This document shows positions 1-9,491 of a stretch of 64,000 bases of DNA, piece by piece. The notes below the pieces were generated by a model. It was not told the origin of the DNA. It saw only the letters and a program-made list of their open reading frames with translations, and did not search any database. The position numbers and the translations under genes were made by a program. How positions within the stretch are numbered: position 1 is the stretch's first letter; each line of letters opens with the position of its first letter. The stretch covers positions 60,001 through 124,000 of the forward strand of contig JACKDL010000019.1 of assembly GCA_020633555.1 (NCBI GenBank), written 5' to 3'. This stretch comes from Myxococcales bacterium (lineage in GTDB: Bacteria; Myxococcota_A; Bradymonadia; UBA7976; UBA1532).

Positions 1-1466
<1,466 letters not shown>

Positions 1467-1542
1467 GCCCTTACCCGAAGGCGCCTGTTGACGCCGCCCG
1501 ACGCCACAGAAATCACACTCGCTCGGTTGGACATGCAGCTTT

Positions 1543-1658
1543 TCCGGTGGTCAGAGCGAGAGGGCCACACCCGATCCCATCCCGAACTCGGTCGTTAAGC
1601 CTCTCCGCGCCGATGGTACTGCAGGGTTACCTCTGTGGGAGAGTAGGTCGCCGCCGGA
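1543..1658 (+). rRNA. rrf: 5S ribosomal RNA
   Basis: The stretch contains the conserved 5S core CCCATCCCGAACTCGG and the 3' segment GGGAGAGTAGGTCGCCGCC. The ends form a perfect helix I: TCCGGTGG at 1543-1550 pairs with CCGCCGGA at 1651-1658 (one G-U). The length is about 116 nt, normal for a bacterial 5S. It lies 76 nt after the 23S 3' end with no tRNA in the spacer, the usual 23S-5S order of a bacterial rRNA operon. Ends are inferred from the pairing. Confidence 0.96.
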
Positions 1659-1677
1659 GAGTAGGCCGCAGCTGCTG

Positions 1678-2245
1678 CCACTCGAATCCCAGCGCGCCCC
1701 GCCCCTCACCCCTTCGCGCGTTGGGTCGTGAGCGCGCTGGGGCTTGGTCTTCGAGCGGCTGGCGGCGTTGGCCGTCCTCGCCGTAGCGCTGCTACGGCTG
1801 CGGGGGCCGCCTTGCCAGCCACTCGAATCCCGGCGCGACTCGCCCACGCCGCCGCCGCTCACCCCTCCGTGCGCCTTGTTGGTACGGGTACTTGGTCGAC
1901 TGGCGGAGCCCACTGTGGCTTTGCCACGGCTGCGGGGGCTGCCTTGCCAGCCACTCGAATCCCGGCGCCAATCGCCCACGCCGCCGCTCACGCCTCCGCG
2001 CGCCTTGTTGGGACGGGTTCTTGGTCGACTGGCGGAGCCCAGTGTGGCTTTGCCACGGCTGCGGGGCCGCCTCGCCGGCCACTCGAATCCTGGCGCGCCT
2101 CGTCCACGCCGCCGCCCCTCACCCCTCCGCGCGTTGGATCGTGAGCGCGCTGCGGCTTGGTCTTCGGGCGGATGGCGGCGTTGGCCGTTCTCGCCGTAGC
2201 GCTGCTGCGGCTGCAGGGGCCGCCTGGCCAGCCGCTCGATTCCCG
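1678..2245 (+). repeat. rRNA-distal imperfect tandem repeats (about 130-150 bp unit) with conserved hairpin
   Basis: The 13-base word CCACTCGAATCCC or a close variant recurs at 1678, 1819, 1951, 2079 and 2232, giving periods of about 141, 132, 128 and 153 bp. Shortly before the word in units 2 to 5 lies a short hairpin with a 3-nt loop: 1781-1797, 1913-1929, about 2044-2057 and 2194-2210. The stem changes in a compensated way (CCGTAGC/GCTACGG in two units, GTGGC/GCCAC in two others), which argues for selection on RNA pairing. Two unit types alternate in an A-B-B-A order: type A carries GAGCGCGCTG, type B carries TTGGTCGACTGGCGGAGCCC. The array starts right after the 5S gene and would be part of the rRNA transcript. 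No open frame in it looks like a protein. Confidence 0.8.
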
Positions 2246-2322
2246 GCGCGACTTGTCCACGCCGCCGGCCCTCACCCTCCGGGTGTTGTTACTCGCCGAT
2301 GTTGTCCGTCGTCGATGGGCTA

Positions 2323-2360
2323 CCAGCACACCCGAGTGTCTCGGCTGGGTGTGATGCTGG
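2323..2360 (+). terminator. imperfect stem-loop after the rRNA-distal repeats, possible transcript end
   Basis: CCAGC (2323-2327) and ACACCC (2328-2333) pair with GCTGG (2356-2360) and GGGTGT (2347-2352), an 11-bp stem with a 3-nt bulge and a 13-nt loop. It follows the last repeat unit. There is no T tract after it, so this is at best a non-canonical terminator; it could equally be an RNA processing or folding element. Confidence 0.3.
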
Positions 2361-2415
2361 CGATTGGACACGTCGCCATGGATCGGGGCGCTGAGTTTGG
2401 CTGAGTGCGCGCAGC

Positions 2416-2449
2416 GGGGCGGTGGGGGGAGGCTGGGGGGTGGCTCGGG
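2416..2449 (+). other. G-quadruplex-like tract
   Basis: Four G runs (4, 6, 6 and 3 bases) are separated by loops of 4, 5 and 6 bases, matching the usual G3+N1-7 quadruplex pattern. It sits in the 3' intergenic space between the rRNA-distal repeats and the convergent exonuclease gene, on the strand that would be RNA in rRNA read-through. Folding is inferred from pattern only. Confidence 0.5.
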
Positions 2450-2488
2450 CTGGCGTGGGCGCCGCACAGCCCGATGCGGCCGGGGTCG

Positions 2489-3094
2489 TCAGGTCGCCGG
2501 ACCGCGGGGCTTGCCGGCGCGACGCCAGCCGGTGGGGGCGGGGGGCAGCGGGTGAGCGCCCACGGCGAAGGGGAGGATCTTCGCGATGTTGCGGGCGTCG
2601 TCGATACCGCGGTGGTGGGTACCTGCGAGCGGGATGCCCAGGCGGTGGAGGGCGCGGGCCATGCCGAAGCGCTTCCGCGTGCCGAGGGCGTCGCTGAAGG
2701 CCTGCTTCAGGTTCAGGTGATCGGGCCCGAAGGGCAGCTCGACGCGGTGATGAGCAGCGTCGTGCCTGAACTGCCCGTTGTCGTAGTTGCCCCAGGAACA
2801 GAACAGGGGGCGGTCGCCACCCATGAACTCCCGGAGGGCGTCGATGGCCTCGGGGATGGGGGGCGCGTGGTCCACGTCCGCCTGCTGGATCGAGGTGAGC
2901 TCGGTGCAGAAGGGCGTGAGGGTTGGATGGCGCACGGGCCGCACGAAGCGCTGGAACTCGGCCTTCGGCTGGAAGGTCCGAGCGCAGACGAGCACGGCGC
3001 CGATCTCAATGATTTCACTCTCATTTCTCGGCACGCGGCCGCCATCGTCGCAGGTCGCCTCGAGGTCGATGACGAGGTAGTCTCGGGTCTCCAT
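2489..3094 (-). CDS. DEDDh-family 3'-5' exonuclease (ERI-1/KapD-like)
   Basis: A 201-residue protein that is essentially one exonuclease domain of the RNase T/DnaQ fold, expected to remove 3' nucleotides from RNA or DNA in the cytoplasm. All five DEDDh residues are visible: D10 and E12 in VIDLEAT, D105 in WGNYDNGQF, and H161 and D166 in HHRGIDDARN. The layout (motif I at the very N terminus, the SWGNYD motif II) is that of the ERI-1/KapD branch rather than DNA polymerase epsilon. The start is ATG with an ideal AAGGAGGA ribosome site. The gene is divergent from the next one with only 23 nt between start codons. The C-terminal 20 residues are Pro/Arg-rich and probably disordered. Substrate is unknown. 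Confidence 0.85.
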   Translation of the reverse strand: METRDYLVIDLEATCDDGGRVPRNESEIIEIGAVLVCARTFQPKAEFQRFVRPVRHPTLTPFCTELTSIQQADVDHAPPIPEAIDALREFMGGDRPLFCSWGNYDNGQFRHDAAHHRVELPFGPDHLNLKQAFSDALGTRKRFGMARALHRLGIPLAGTHHRGIDDARNIAKILPFAVGAHPLPPAPTGWRRAGKPRGPAT

Positions 3095-3117
3095 GTGATC
3101 CTCCTTGGAGTTGGTTG

Positions 3118-4146
3118 GTGGACGAGGGCAATCATGGCGAGGCCTCGGCGGGGGCGCCCGGACAGGTTTCCGGACACGGCTTCGAGTGGGGTGATCTGGT
3201 GGGCGATCTGGTGGCCACGCGAGGCTCCCTTGCGGCGGTGGCCGGATTCCTGGCGGAGCGGCGGGGCTTCAGGGAGGACGTTGAAAGTGTTGAGAGGGGG
3301 CTGAGGCGGCTGCGGCAGCGGGGGTCCCTGGACGGGGGCGTCTGGGGGTCTCGAGTGCTGCAGGTGTTCGGGTTGCCCACCGCGGTGGCGGACCGCGTGC
3401 GTTGGATGGGGCAGTACCATAGCCGCTTCTCGGATCTGCCCACCTCGCTGGCGGCGGAGCTGCTGCGTCCGTGGGATCGGCCGCCGGTGAGCGAGACGCC
3501 GGCGCGGATCTGGGTGCTGCTGGGTCGGGCGAGCGTCGGGCTGCGGCGGCGGTCGGCCGCCGTCGCCGGGCTGGTGGCGCAGGCGTCGGTGTTGGCGACG
3601 CGGGCCGAGCCTTCGGCGCAGGTGGAGCTGGCGTTGGTCCAGGCGTTCTGTTGGGCGCGCAGCGATGCTGCAGGGTGTTCGCGGGCGCTCGCCGAGGCTG
3701 AGCGGTTGCTGTGTGATGACGGCGCGCAGATGGACTCGGCTGATCGGGTGAACCTGCACGCGCGGTGGGTGGATCAGGTGGCCTACCCGTTGAACCGCCC
3801 TGGGGCCGGGGCGCGCGATCACACGGCGGCTGCGGATCTGTATCGGTCTATCCCCGCCGAGGGGCCGTTGTTTGCGCAGTGCCGGCGGGCGAACGGGCTG
3901 GGGTGGTCGCTGTTGAAGCTGGGGGATCGGGCGGGGGCCGAGGTGGAGGCCCGGCGCAGCGTGGCAGCCGCCGGGGATCTGGGCTCCCTTCGGCTGCGTG
4001 CGATGGCTCTGAACCTGCTGGGGGCCGCGACCGATGGGGAGGTGTCGGCAGCCGCGAAGGCGCGGGCCCAGGGGATCGCGGCGCGGTTGGAGGATGAGGC
4101 GCTGCGGCTGCGGTTTGATCCACAGCGGCGCCGTCAGTCCATGTAG
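3118..4146 (+). CDS. alpha-helical repeat (TPR-like) protein of unknown role
   Basis: A 342-residue soluble protein with no signal peptide or membrane helix. The N-terminal 120 residues form an Arg-rich helical region containing RLRQRG and RWMGQYHSRFSDLP. The rest is Ala/Leu/Arg-rich helices with a TPR-like rhythm (for example GWSLLKLGDRAGAEVEARRS), as in regulatory scaffold proteins of myxobacteria. I chose the GTG at 3118, which has GGAG 7 nt upstream; a TTG at 3115 is possible. The ribosome site abuts that of the divergent exonuclease gene, so the promoter must lie inside that gene. Its last 13 bases overlap the 3' end of fbp. Function not recognised. Confidence 0.7.
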   Translation: MDEGNHGEASAGAPGQVSGHGFEWGDLVGDLVATRGSLAAVAGFLAERRGFREDVESVERGLRRLRQRGSLDGGVWGSRVLQVFGLPTAVADRVRWMGQYHSRFSDLPTSLAAELLRPWDRPPVSETPARIWVLLGRASVGLRRRSAAVAGLVAQASVLATRAEPSAQVELALVQAFCWARSDAAGCSRALAEAERLLCDDGAQMDSADRVNLHARWVDQVAYPLNRPGAGARDHTAAADLYRSIPAEGPLFAQCRRANGLGWSLLKLGDRAGAEVEARRSVAAAGDLGSLRLRAMALNLLGAATDGEVSAAAKARAQGIAARLEDEALRLRFDPQRRRQSM

Positions 4147-5144
4147 CGGGCGTAGGTGCGGCGGGCCAGGTCGACGTCGTCCTGGGGCCCGATGACCAGG
4201 CCGGTGCGCTGGTGGAGCTGGGTCAGCGGCTTGTCGAGGATGCGCTGCTGCCCGTCGATGGCGGCGCCGCCGGCCTTCTCGGCGATGAAGGCCAAGGGGT
4301 TGCACTCATAGAGCAGGCGCAGCTTGCCGCGGCCGGTGCGGTGGTCGACGGGGTACAGGTAGATGCCGCCCTTGATGAGGTTGCGGTGGAAGTCGCTGAC
4401 CAGCGAGCCGATGTGGCGGTCGGTGATTCGCCTGCCCTTCTCGTCGTTGCGACCCTTGATCTGGTTGAGGAAGGGCGTGACCCAGGGGCCCCAGTAGGGC
4501 TCGTTGCACTCGTTCAGGGACAAGATGCTGGTGGTCTTGGGGTACGTGAGGCCGTCGCGGGTGAGGAAGAACTCGCCGACGCCCGGGTCGAGGGTGAAGC
4601 TGCTGACGCCTTCCAGATCGGCATACACGAAGACCGTGGACGAGCCGTAGATGACGTAGCCGGCGCCGACCTGCTCGTGGCCCGGGCGCAGGATCTCGTC
4701 GAGGGTGACCTCGCCGTCGTGCTTGCGCGGGTAGATGGCGAAGATGGTGCCGATGGACACGCCCACGTCGATGTTGCTGGAGCCGTCCAAGGGGTCGAAG
4801 GCGACGATGTAGTCGCCCCGGCGGTGAGGCTCGACGTAGTAGACGTCGTCCTCCTCTTCGCTGGCCATGGCCGCGACGGTGCCCGACCGGCGCAGGACCT
4901 TCATGAAGGTGTCGTTGGCGATGTGGTCGAGCTTCTGGACCCGCTCGCCCTGGATGTTCGTCTCGCCCGTGGCGCCGAGGACCTCGATGAGGCCTGCACG
5001 GCGGACCTGGGCGGAGATGTGCTTCGCCGCGACGCCGATCTGGGTGAGCAGGGTGGAGAACTGGCCCCGCGCGCTGGGGTGCAGGACCTGCTTGCGCATG
5101 ACGTGCTGGGTCAGGGTGATCCCGAAGTCGGCGGTGGTCGACAT
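4134..5144 (-). CDS. fbp: fructose-1,6-bisphosphatase class I
   Basis: Hydrolyses fructose 1,6-bisphosphate to fructose 6-phosphate in gluconeogenesis. The 336-residue length is normal for the class I enzyme. Visible motifs are GETNIQGERVQKLD (residues 60-73), the metal-binding acidic run SEEEDD (95-100) and the signature DPLDGSSN (117-124). The C-terminal half has GGIYLYPVDHRTGRGKLRLL followed by ECNPLAFIAEKAGG, the sugar-phosphate and catalytic-Glu region. The open frame extends upstream, but the ATG at 5144 has AAGGAG 10 nt before it and begins where family members begin. It stands alone as a transcription unit and converges on the helical-repeat gene with a 13-bp 3' overlap. Confidence 0.96.
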   Translation of the reverse strand: MSTTADFGITLTQHVMRKQVLHPSARGQFSTLLTQIGVAAKHISAQVRRAGLIEVLGATGETNIQGERVQKLDHIANDTFMKVLRRSGTVAAMASEEEDDVYYVEPHRRGDYIVAFDPLDGSSNIDVGVSIGTIFAIYPRKHDGEVTLDEILRPGHEQVGAGYVIYGSSTVFVYADLEGVSSFTLDPGVGEFFLTRDGLTYPKTTSILSLNECNEPYWGPWVTPFLNQIKGRNDEKGRRITDRHIGSLVSDFHRNLIKGGIYLYPVDHRTGRGKLRLLYECNPLAFIAEKAGGAAIDGQQRILDKPLTQLHQRTGLVIGPQDDVDLARRTYARYMD

Positions 5145-5314
5145 GGGGGCTGTGCTCCTTCGCGCCCGAATGGGGCGCACCATAGGCATCTGCGGGGGCC
5201 GTCGCCAGCGGCCCGTTGATCGGGGCTGGCGCCCAGGGTTCAATGGGCGCCGGCCAGGGGTCGGCTCAGCTTCGAGTCGGCCCTCCGGCCCAATCGGCCA
5301 ATGGGGAGCGAGGC

Positions 5315-6343
5315 ATGAGCAAGGTGTGGGTCCCGATCCTGCTGGCGGCGGCGCTGGCGGTGGGCTGCGACGATGAGGAGCCGCCCGTGGCCCCGGCGGT
5401 CGATGGTTCGGCAGGCGCCGGCGGCGGCGCAGGCGGTGCGGGGGGTGGGGCTGGCGGGGCCGGCGGAGCCGGAGGCGGGGCGCCGCAGGACATGGCGCCA
5501 CCGCGGGACATGGCGCCACCGCAAGACATGGCCGTGCCCATGGATGAGGGGCCCGTGCCGGATATGGCGCCGATGCCCGACATGGATCCGCCCGACGTGG
5601 GCCCGCTGGACGGCGAGCGCTGTGATCCGCGGCTGCGGGCGCGGGCCTGCGATCCCGGCTTCTTCTGCGTGCGCGTGCCGGGGGCCATCGAGTCGGTGGG
5701 GCGGTGCCAGGCGGGCGACGGCTGCCGGCCGGGCCATCCCGAGGATTGCCCCGATCCGGCGCGCCCGTACTGCCACCTGAAGGGGGGCTCGACGGTGTGC
5801 ACGGCGCCGGGGAACCTGCGGGCGGGTGATCCCTGCGTGGACGACTTCGGGATCCCGCAGCCGTGCGCCGCGGGGCTGGTGTGCAACAACTCCGTCTGTC
5901 AGCAGCCGTGTGATCCGGCCGCAGTGGATCCGGGGTGCCCGGACGGTGGCCGCTGTGCGGACATCGGCGAGGCGGTGGCGGTGGCGGGCGTGGGGCTGTG
6001 TGCGCCCCGGGGCTGTAGCTGGTTCAGTGGCGAGGGCTGTCCGCCGGATCGGAGCCGGTGCAGCTACGCGATCCGCAACGACGGGACCGTGGTGGGCTCG
6101 TGTTTCGCCGAGCAGGGGAACAACCTGGAGGGCACGGAGTGCGGCTTCGGTGGGCAGGGCGGGGACAACTGTGATCAGGGTCTGCTGTGCATCGGGCCGC
6201 CCAACGAGATCCGCTTCTGCCGGATCCTGTGCGACGTGGGGATGTACGAGGCGCCCTGCCCGAACGGCATGACCTGTGTCGAGGCGCTGCAGACGCAGAA
6301 CGGGCCGGTGCGTGGCTACGGGATCTGTCGGATCAACCCCTGA
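5315..6343 (+). CDS. Cys-rich lipoprotein with Gly/Ala and Asp-Met linker
   Basis: A 342-residue predicted lipoprotein: short signal peptide ending in the lipobox AVGC (Cys at about residue 18), then acidic DDEE. A low-complexity spacer follows, first Gly/Ala repeats, then a Met-Ala-Pro repeat (PQDMAPPRDMAPPQDMA) encoded by imperfect 18-bp DNA repeats at about 5488-5530. The C-terminal 240 residues hold some two dozen Cys spaced like small disulphide modules (for example CAAGLVCNNSVCQQPC). This pattern is common in secreted proteins of Myxococcota; the ligand is unknown. Start ATG at 5315 with GGGGAG upstream. It is followed 18 nt later by the DUF4177-like gene. Confidence 0.8.
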   Translation: MSKVWVPILLAAALAVGCDDEEPPVAPAVDGSAGAGGGAGGAGGGAGGAGGAGGGAPQDMAPPRDMAPPQDMAVPMDEGPVPDMAPMPDMDPPDVGPLDGERCDPRLRARACDPGFFCVRVPGAIESVGRCQAGDGCRPGHPEDCPDPARPYCHLKGGSTVCTAPGNLRAGDPCVDDFGIPQPCAAGLVCNNSVCQQPCDPAAVDPGCPDGGRCADIGEAVAVAGVGLCAPRGCSWFSGEGCPPDRSRCSYAIRNDGTVVGSCFAEQGNNLEGTECGFGGQGGDNCDQGLLCIGPPNEIRFCRILCDVGMYEAPCPNGMTCVEALQTQNGPVRGYGICRINP

Positions 6344-6361
6344 GGGCGAGGGAGGCGCGCG

Positions 6362-6562
6362 ATGGCTCGTGAGACCGAGTTCAAGTACGTGGAGACCAGC
6401 CAGGTCACTGACGATGAGCTGACCCGCCTGGTGAACGAGTGGTCCGCAGAGGGCTGGACCTACGACGGGGTGCAGTTCGCGATGCGCGAGAGCTCGAAGC
6501 GACCGGCGATGGCCTTCTTGCTGTTCACCCGCCCGCGCGAGGTCGCCGACCAGGCGGAGTAG
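6362..6562 (+). CDS. DUF4177-like small protein
   Basis: A 66-residue cytoplasmic protein with the DUF4177 pattern: an N-terminal beta strand (EFKYVET), a helix (TDDELTRLVNEWSAEGW) and a strand pair rich in Val/Phe, ending AFLLFTRP. The family is widespread and uncharacterised, assumed to be a small alpha-beta fold. The ATG at 6362 has GGGAGG 7 nt upstream. The gene is 18 nt behind the Cys-rich lipoprotein and is probably co-transcribed with it. It converges on the HEAT-repeat gene with a 30-nt gap that shows no clear terminator. Confidence 0.75.
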   Translation: MARETEFKYVETSQVTDDELTRLVNEWSAEGWTYDGVQFAMRESSKRPAMAFLLFTRPREVADQAE

Positions 6563-6592
6563 GGGCTGCGGCCCGCCCCGGGCGCGGCCAAA

Positions 6593-7654
6593 TCAGTCGT
6601 CCTCGGGGGCTTCGTCCTCACCCCCGTCCCCAAGCTGCGGCGGCGCGTCCCTCAGGCGTTCGAGCGCCGCGGCCAGCCGGCGTCGGGCTGGGCCCGCTGC
6701 CTTCTCATAAAGCCGAGTGATGTCGCCTTCGCTGGCGTGGTCGCCGCGCTGCGCCAGCGCCTCGGCGGCGGTGACCTGCACCCGGGCTGATGGGGCGGCC
6801 AGGGCCTGGCGCAGCAGGGGTAGATCCGTCGGCTGCCCATGGGCCGCCAGGGCGCGCACCGCCGCGTCCGCGAGGGGCACGATGCCGCCCTTGGCGTGGT
6901 GGGTCTTGAGGATCCGGGCGGCGGGCTCGAGATCGCCGCGGCGGCCCAGGGCGATGATGGCCTCGACCCGCAGGGGCATGGGGCCGCGGGCGTCGCCGGC
7001 CACCTTGCGCAGGGCTGGGCCGACGGCCGGCTGTGCGCTGTGGCCGGCGCGGGCGATGGCAGGCAAGGCGACCTTGGCGTCCTTGTCGGCGATGGCGGCG
7101 GCCAGGCACGGGGCGTCGGCGGGCAGGCCGCGCGCGGCGCCCTGGCGCACCACGGGCCACGGGTCTTCGAGGAGGGCGCAGGTGCCTGCGCCGAGAGCGC
7201 CCGCCCGGCCCACGGTGGCCCGGAGCTCGGGATCGGGGTGGCCCGCGGCCGGGGCCAACACCGGGTGGCCGACAGGGCCGAGAGCGGCCAGGGCGGTGGC
7301 TGTCTCGCGGGCCAGGGCGGTGGCTTCGGGGTCGGGGGTCGCTTGGAGGAGCGGCCCGAGCAAGGGTGCCACGGGGGCATCGGGAGTGACGTAGTAGGGC
7401 ACCAGCCGGACGGCGCGGACCCGATGGCTCAGGGCCGCGCTCGGGTCCAGGGCCACCGTGGCCAGGAGCGCGCCCGTGCCTGCAGCCGTGGCGGCGGTTC
7501 GAAAGGGTGCGGGCAGCCGATCCAGCGCCGCCAGGGCGCCGTCGCGGCCCTCTGGGTGGCCCAAGGCGCGCTGGGTGGCCTCGAGGTCGAAGGCCGCCGC
7601 GGTGGCGGGCGGGGGGGCTGGGAGCGTCAGGACAGCGAGCAGCGCGGCGATCAT
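6593..7654 (-). CDS. exported HEAT-repeat protein
   Basis: A 353-residue protein with an N-terminal signal peptide (MIAALLAVLTLPAPPPATAAA) and a solenoid of HEAT-like helix pairs. Recurring motifs include VRQGAARGLPADAP, RVEAIIALGRRGD and VQVTAAEALAQRGD, each with the Ala/Leu-rich helix A and the xxD turn typical of HEAT or PBS-lyase repeats. The last 20 residues are acidic. HEAT solenoids bind partners, so a scaffold role in the periplasm is likely. Its ATG overlaps the stop of the upstream gene as ATGA, so translation is probably coupled; it is the last gene of a three-gene operon transcribed from about 9491. Confidence 0.78.
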   Translation of the reverse strand: MIAALLAVLTLPAPPPATAAAFDLEATQRALGHPEGRDGALAALDRLPAPFRTAATAAGTGALLATVALDPSAALSHRVRAVRLVPYYVTPDAPVAPLLGPLLQATPDPEATALARETATALAALGPVGHPVLAPAAGHPDPELRATVGRAGALGAGTCALLEDPWPVVRQGAARGLPADAPCLAAAIADKDAKVALPAIARAGHSAQPAVGPALRKVAGDARGPMPLRVEAIIALGRRGDLEPAARILKTHHAKGGIVPLADAAVRALAAHGQPTDLPLLRQALAAPSARVQVTAAEALAQRGDHASEGDITRLYEKAAGPARRRLAAALERLRDAPPQLGDGGEDEAPEDD

Positions 7655-8583
7655 GAGCCGGGACCCCAGAAGAGCAGTGCGGACACGGCAGCGCCGAGGC
7701 CAGCGGTGACAAACAGTGCGTTGGCCGTGAGCGCCTGCTGTTCGCCGCGGCTCTTCAGCTCACCCAGGGCGGCGCCGTTGGCCGTGCGGTCATAGTCCGA
7801 CTGGGTGGCCTGGAGCTGGACCGCGACCACTGAGGCGGCGACGAGGGAGGCTACCGCGGCGCCCGTGACCAACCAGGCGGCGACCCGTCGGCCGCCGGGG
7901 GGGGCGGGATCGCCTGCCGCCGCCGACAGGCCGGAGGGGTCCAGGAAGACCACCTCGCCCGCAGCGATCTCGAGCCGCTGAGCAGGGAAGCCGCGCACCG
8001 TCAGGGCCAGTGGACCCGGGGGGACGGGGTTGGCCACGAGGGGCTCCAGGGGCTGACGGCCCGCGCGGACATCGAGCCCGAGGGCCGGGATGAGGACCGC
8101 CCCTTGGCGGGCCCCGCCGAGCGCGCTGTGGGCGATGTGGCGCAGGGCGACCCGCAGCCGCGGATCGTCGATGGAGGTGAGTGGGCCCACCAGCCAGGTG
8201 ACACGGTGGTCGTGGCGGCGGCGGTCCGGGGCCAGCAGGTCCAGGCGCACCGACAAGCGGTCCCCGCGCTGCTCGAAGCGAGGCAGGAGCACCCGCTCGG
8301 TGCCGGCGGCCCGGGCGGCTGCGCGGGCGCACTCGCCGTCGACGGCCGCGCAGCCGAAGGTGAGCAGGAGGTCCTCGGGGAGCAGGGCGTCACGGTTCAT
8401 GCGGCGGAGCCGTGGGGCCACGGCCAGGCCACGGTCGATGGCGTCGGCGAGCTCCGCGGCGAGCGCGGCGGTGTCGGGGCCCTGACCCACGGGCGCCAGA
8501 ACCGTGACCGTCTGGGCCTGGGCCAGGCCGATCGGCAGCACCAACCCAAGGGCCAGCGCCAGGGCGAAGCGGGGACGGATCAC
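7651..8583 (-). CDS. exported protein with C-terminal transmembrane pair
   Basis: A 310-residue protein with an Arg-starting signal peptide (VIRPRFALALALGLVLPIGL...QAQ), an alpha/beta N-terminal domain of about 130 residues (TVLAPVG...ADAIDRGL) that resembles the periplasmic putative-lipoprotein/penicillin-binding-activator style seen in myxobacterial PEGA proteins, a PEGA-like beta segment (PPGPLALTVRGFPAQRLEIAAGE) and two C-terminal hydrophobic helices. I chose GTG at 8583 because it makes a GTGA overlap with the upstream stop, matching the ATGA coupling at its own end; an ATG at 8601 is also in frame. Function unknown; probably an envelope sensor or scaffold with its operon partners. Confidence 0.7.
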   Translation of the reverse strand: MIRPRFALALALGLVLPIGLAQAQTVTVLAPVGQGPDTAALAAELADAIDRGLAVAPRLRRMNRDALLPEDLLLTFGCAAVDGECARAAARAAGTERVLLPRFEQRGDRLSVRLDLLAPDRRRHDHRVTWLVGPLTSIDDPRLRVALRHIAHSALGGARQGAVLIPALGLDVRAGRQPLEPLVANPVPPGPLALTVRGFPAQRLEIAAGEVVFLDPSGLSAAAGDPAPPGGRRVAAWLVTGAAVASLVAASVVAVQLQATQSDYDRTANGAALGELKSRGEQQALTANALFVTAGLGAAVSALLFWGPGS

Positions 8584-9491
8584 GGGCTGAAGTAGCGGCA
8601 TTCGAGGAAAGGGGCCGACGCCTCGGGCTCTTGGGCGTCGCGGCTGTCATAGGCGATGGGCTCGCCCTCTTCGAGGGGGTTGTACTTGAGGACAAAGGCG
8701 ATGGCGAGGCTGCCTTCGGCCCGCACGTCGGGCAGGAAAGCGCCGACGTCGACGCGCTGCTGGCCCCCGGGCCCTGTGGCGTCGAAGGGCACGTGCAGGG
8801 CGGCGCTGCGGCGGGCGGGGCGACGCTCCCAGCTCAAGGTCGCCGGCCAGCCGTCCACGCCGCCCGGGTTGGCTTCGACTCGCTCCACCTGAAGCCGGCT
8901 GGACGGCTGGTCGTTCGGGCGACCCCGTCGCCGGAGGACCAGGTCGCAGCCCGAGGGCCAGCGGTGGTCGCGCCAGGGGGTGAGGTCGAAGCGCAGGAGG
9001 GTCCAGATGCGGTCGTCGCCGTTGCGCGACTGGTCCACCTGCAGATCGGGCTGAGCCGGCAGCGCGCGTGTGGGCCAGCGCTCCTCGATGTACCCGTCTT
9101 CGTCGACCTGGAAGCACCGGGTGTCCAGGCCGCACACCCCCCGAAAGTCGGGGTCGTTGGGCGGCAGGGGCAGCGGCAGCGCCATGTCCGGCGGGGCCCG
9201 ATCGGGGGCCGGCGCCTGGTCGATGAGGGGGGCCTGATCCTCGGCAGCTTCCTGATCCAACGGCAGGCCCTCATCGCGCGCCGGCGTCGGGCGGGCGTCC
9301 CGGGTGGCGTCCGTGGTCGAGCCCTCGTCCATCGGGGCGGCGTCGGGCGCCTGGGGCTCGCAGAGGTTGTTCGCGGAGCACACGTAGCCGGGCTCGCAGA
9401 AGGCCGCCGGGCCGCAGTACTCGTCCTCGCGGTGCGCGTCGAAGGCGCAGCCGGTCAACAGGGCCAGGATCGTGGGGAGGGCGCGGTACAC
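8580..9491 (-). CDS. lipoprotein with Asp/Pro-rich linker and DNRLRE-like C-terminal domain
   Basis: A 303-residue predicted lipoprotein (lipobox LLTGC near residue 15). A small Cys-containing segment (YCGPAAFCEPGYVC) is followed by a disordered Asp/Ala/Pro linker to about residue 110. The C-terminal domain of about 190 residues is beta-rich and contains LLRFDLTPW, LVLRRRG and LSWERRP, a layout like the DNRLRE carbohydrate-binding-type domains; that assignment is tentative. The start codon is GTG at 9491. It is the first gene of the three-gene operon and is divergent from a second lipoprotein gene, with 61 bp between the starts. Confidence 0.72.
   Translation of the reverse strand: MYRALPTILALLTGCAFDAHREDEYCGPAAFCEPGYVCSANNLCEPQAPDAAPMDEGSTTDATRDARPTPARDEGLPLDQEAAEDQAPLIDQAPAPDRAPPDMALPLPLPPNDPDFRGVCGLDTRCFQVDEDGYIEERWPTRALPAQPDLQVDQSRNGDDRIWTLLRFDLTPWRDHRWPSGCDLVLRRRGRPNDQPSSRLQVERVEANPGGVDGWPATLSWERRPARRSAALHVPFDATGPGGQQRVDVGAFLPDVRAEGSLAIAFVLKYNPLEEGEPIAYDSRDAQEPEASAPFLECRYFSP

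Noticed and set aside
1678..2245. Repeats behind 5S as a CRISPR array or as tRNA genes
   Set aside because: Units are 128-153 bp with no short repeat-spacer pattern, and the T-loop-like word cannot form a tRNA T arm or cloverleaf with its surroundings.
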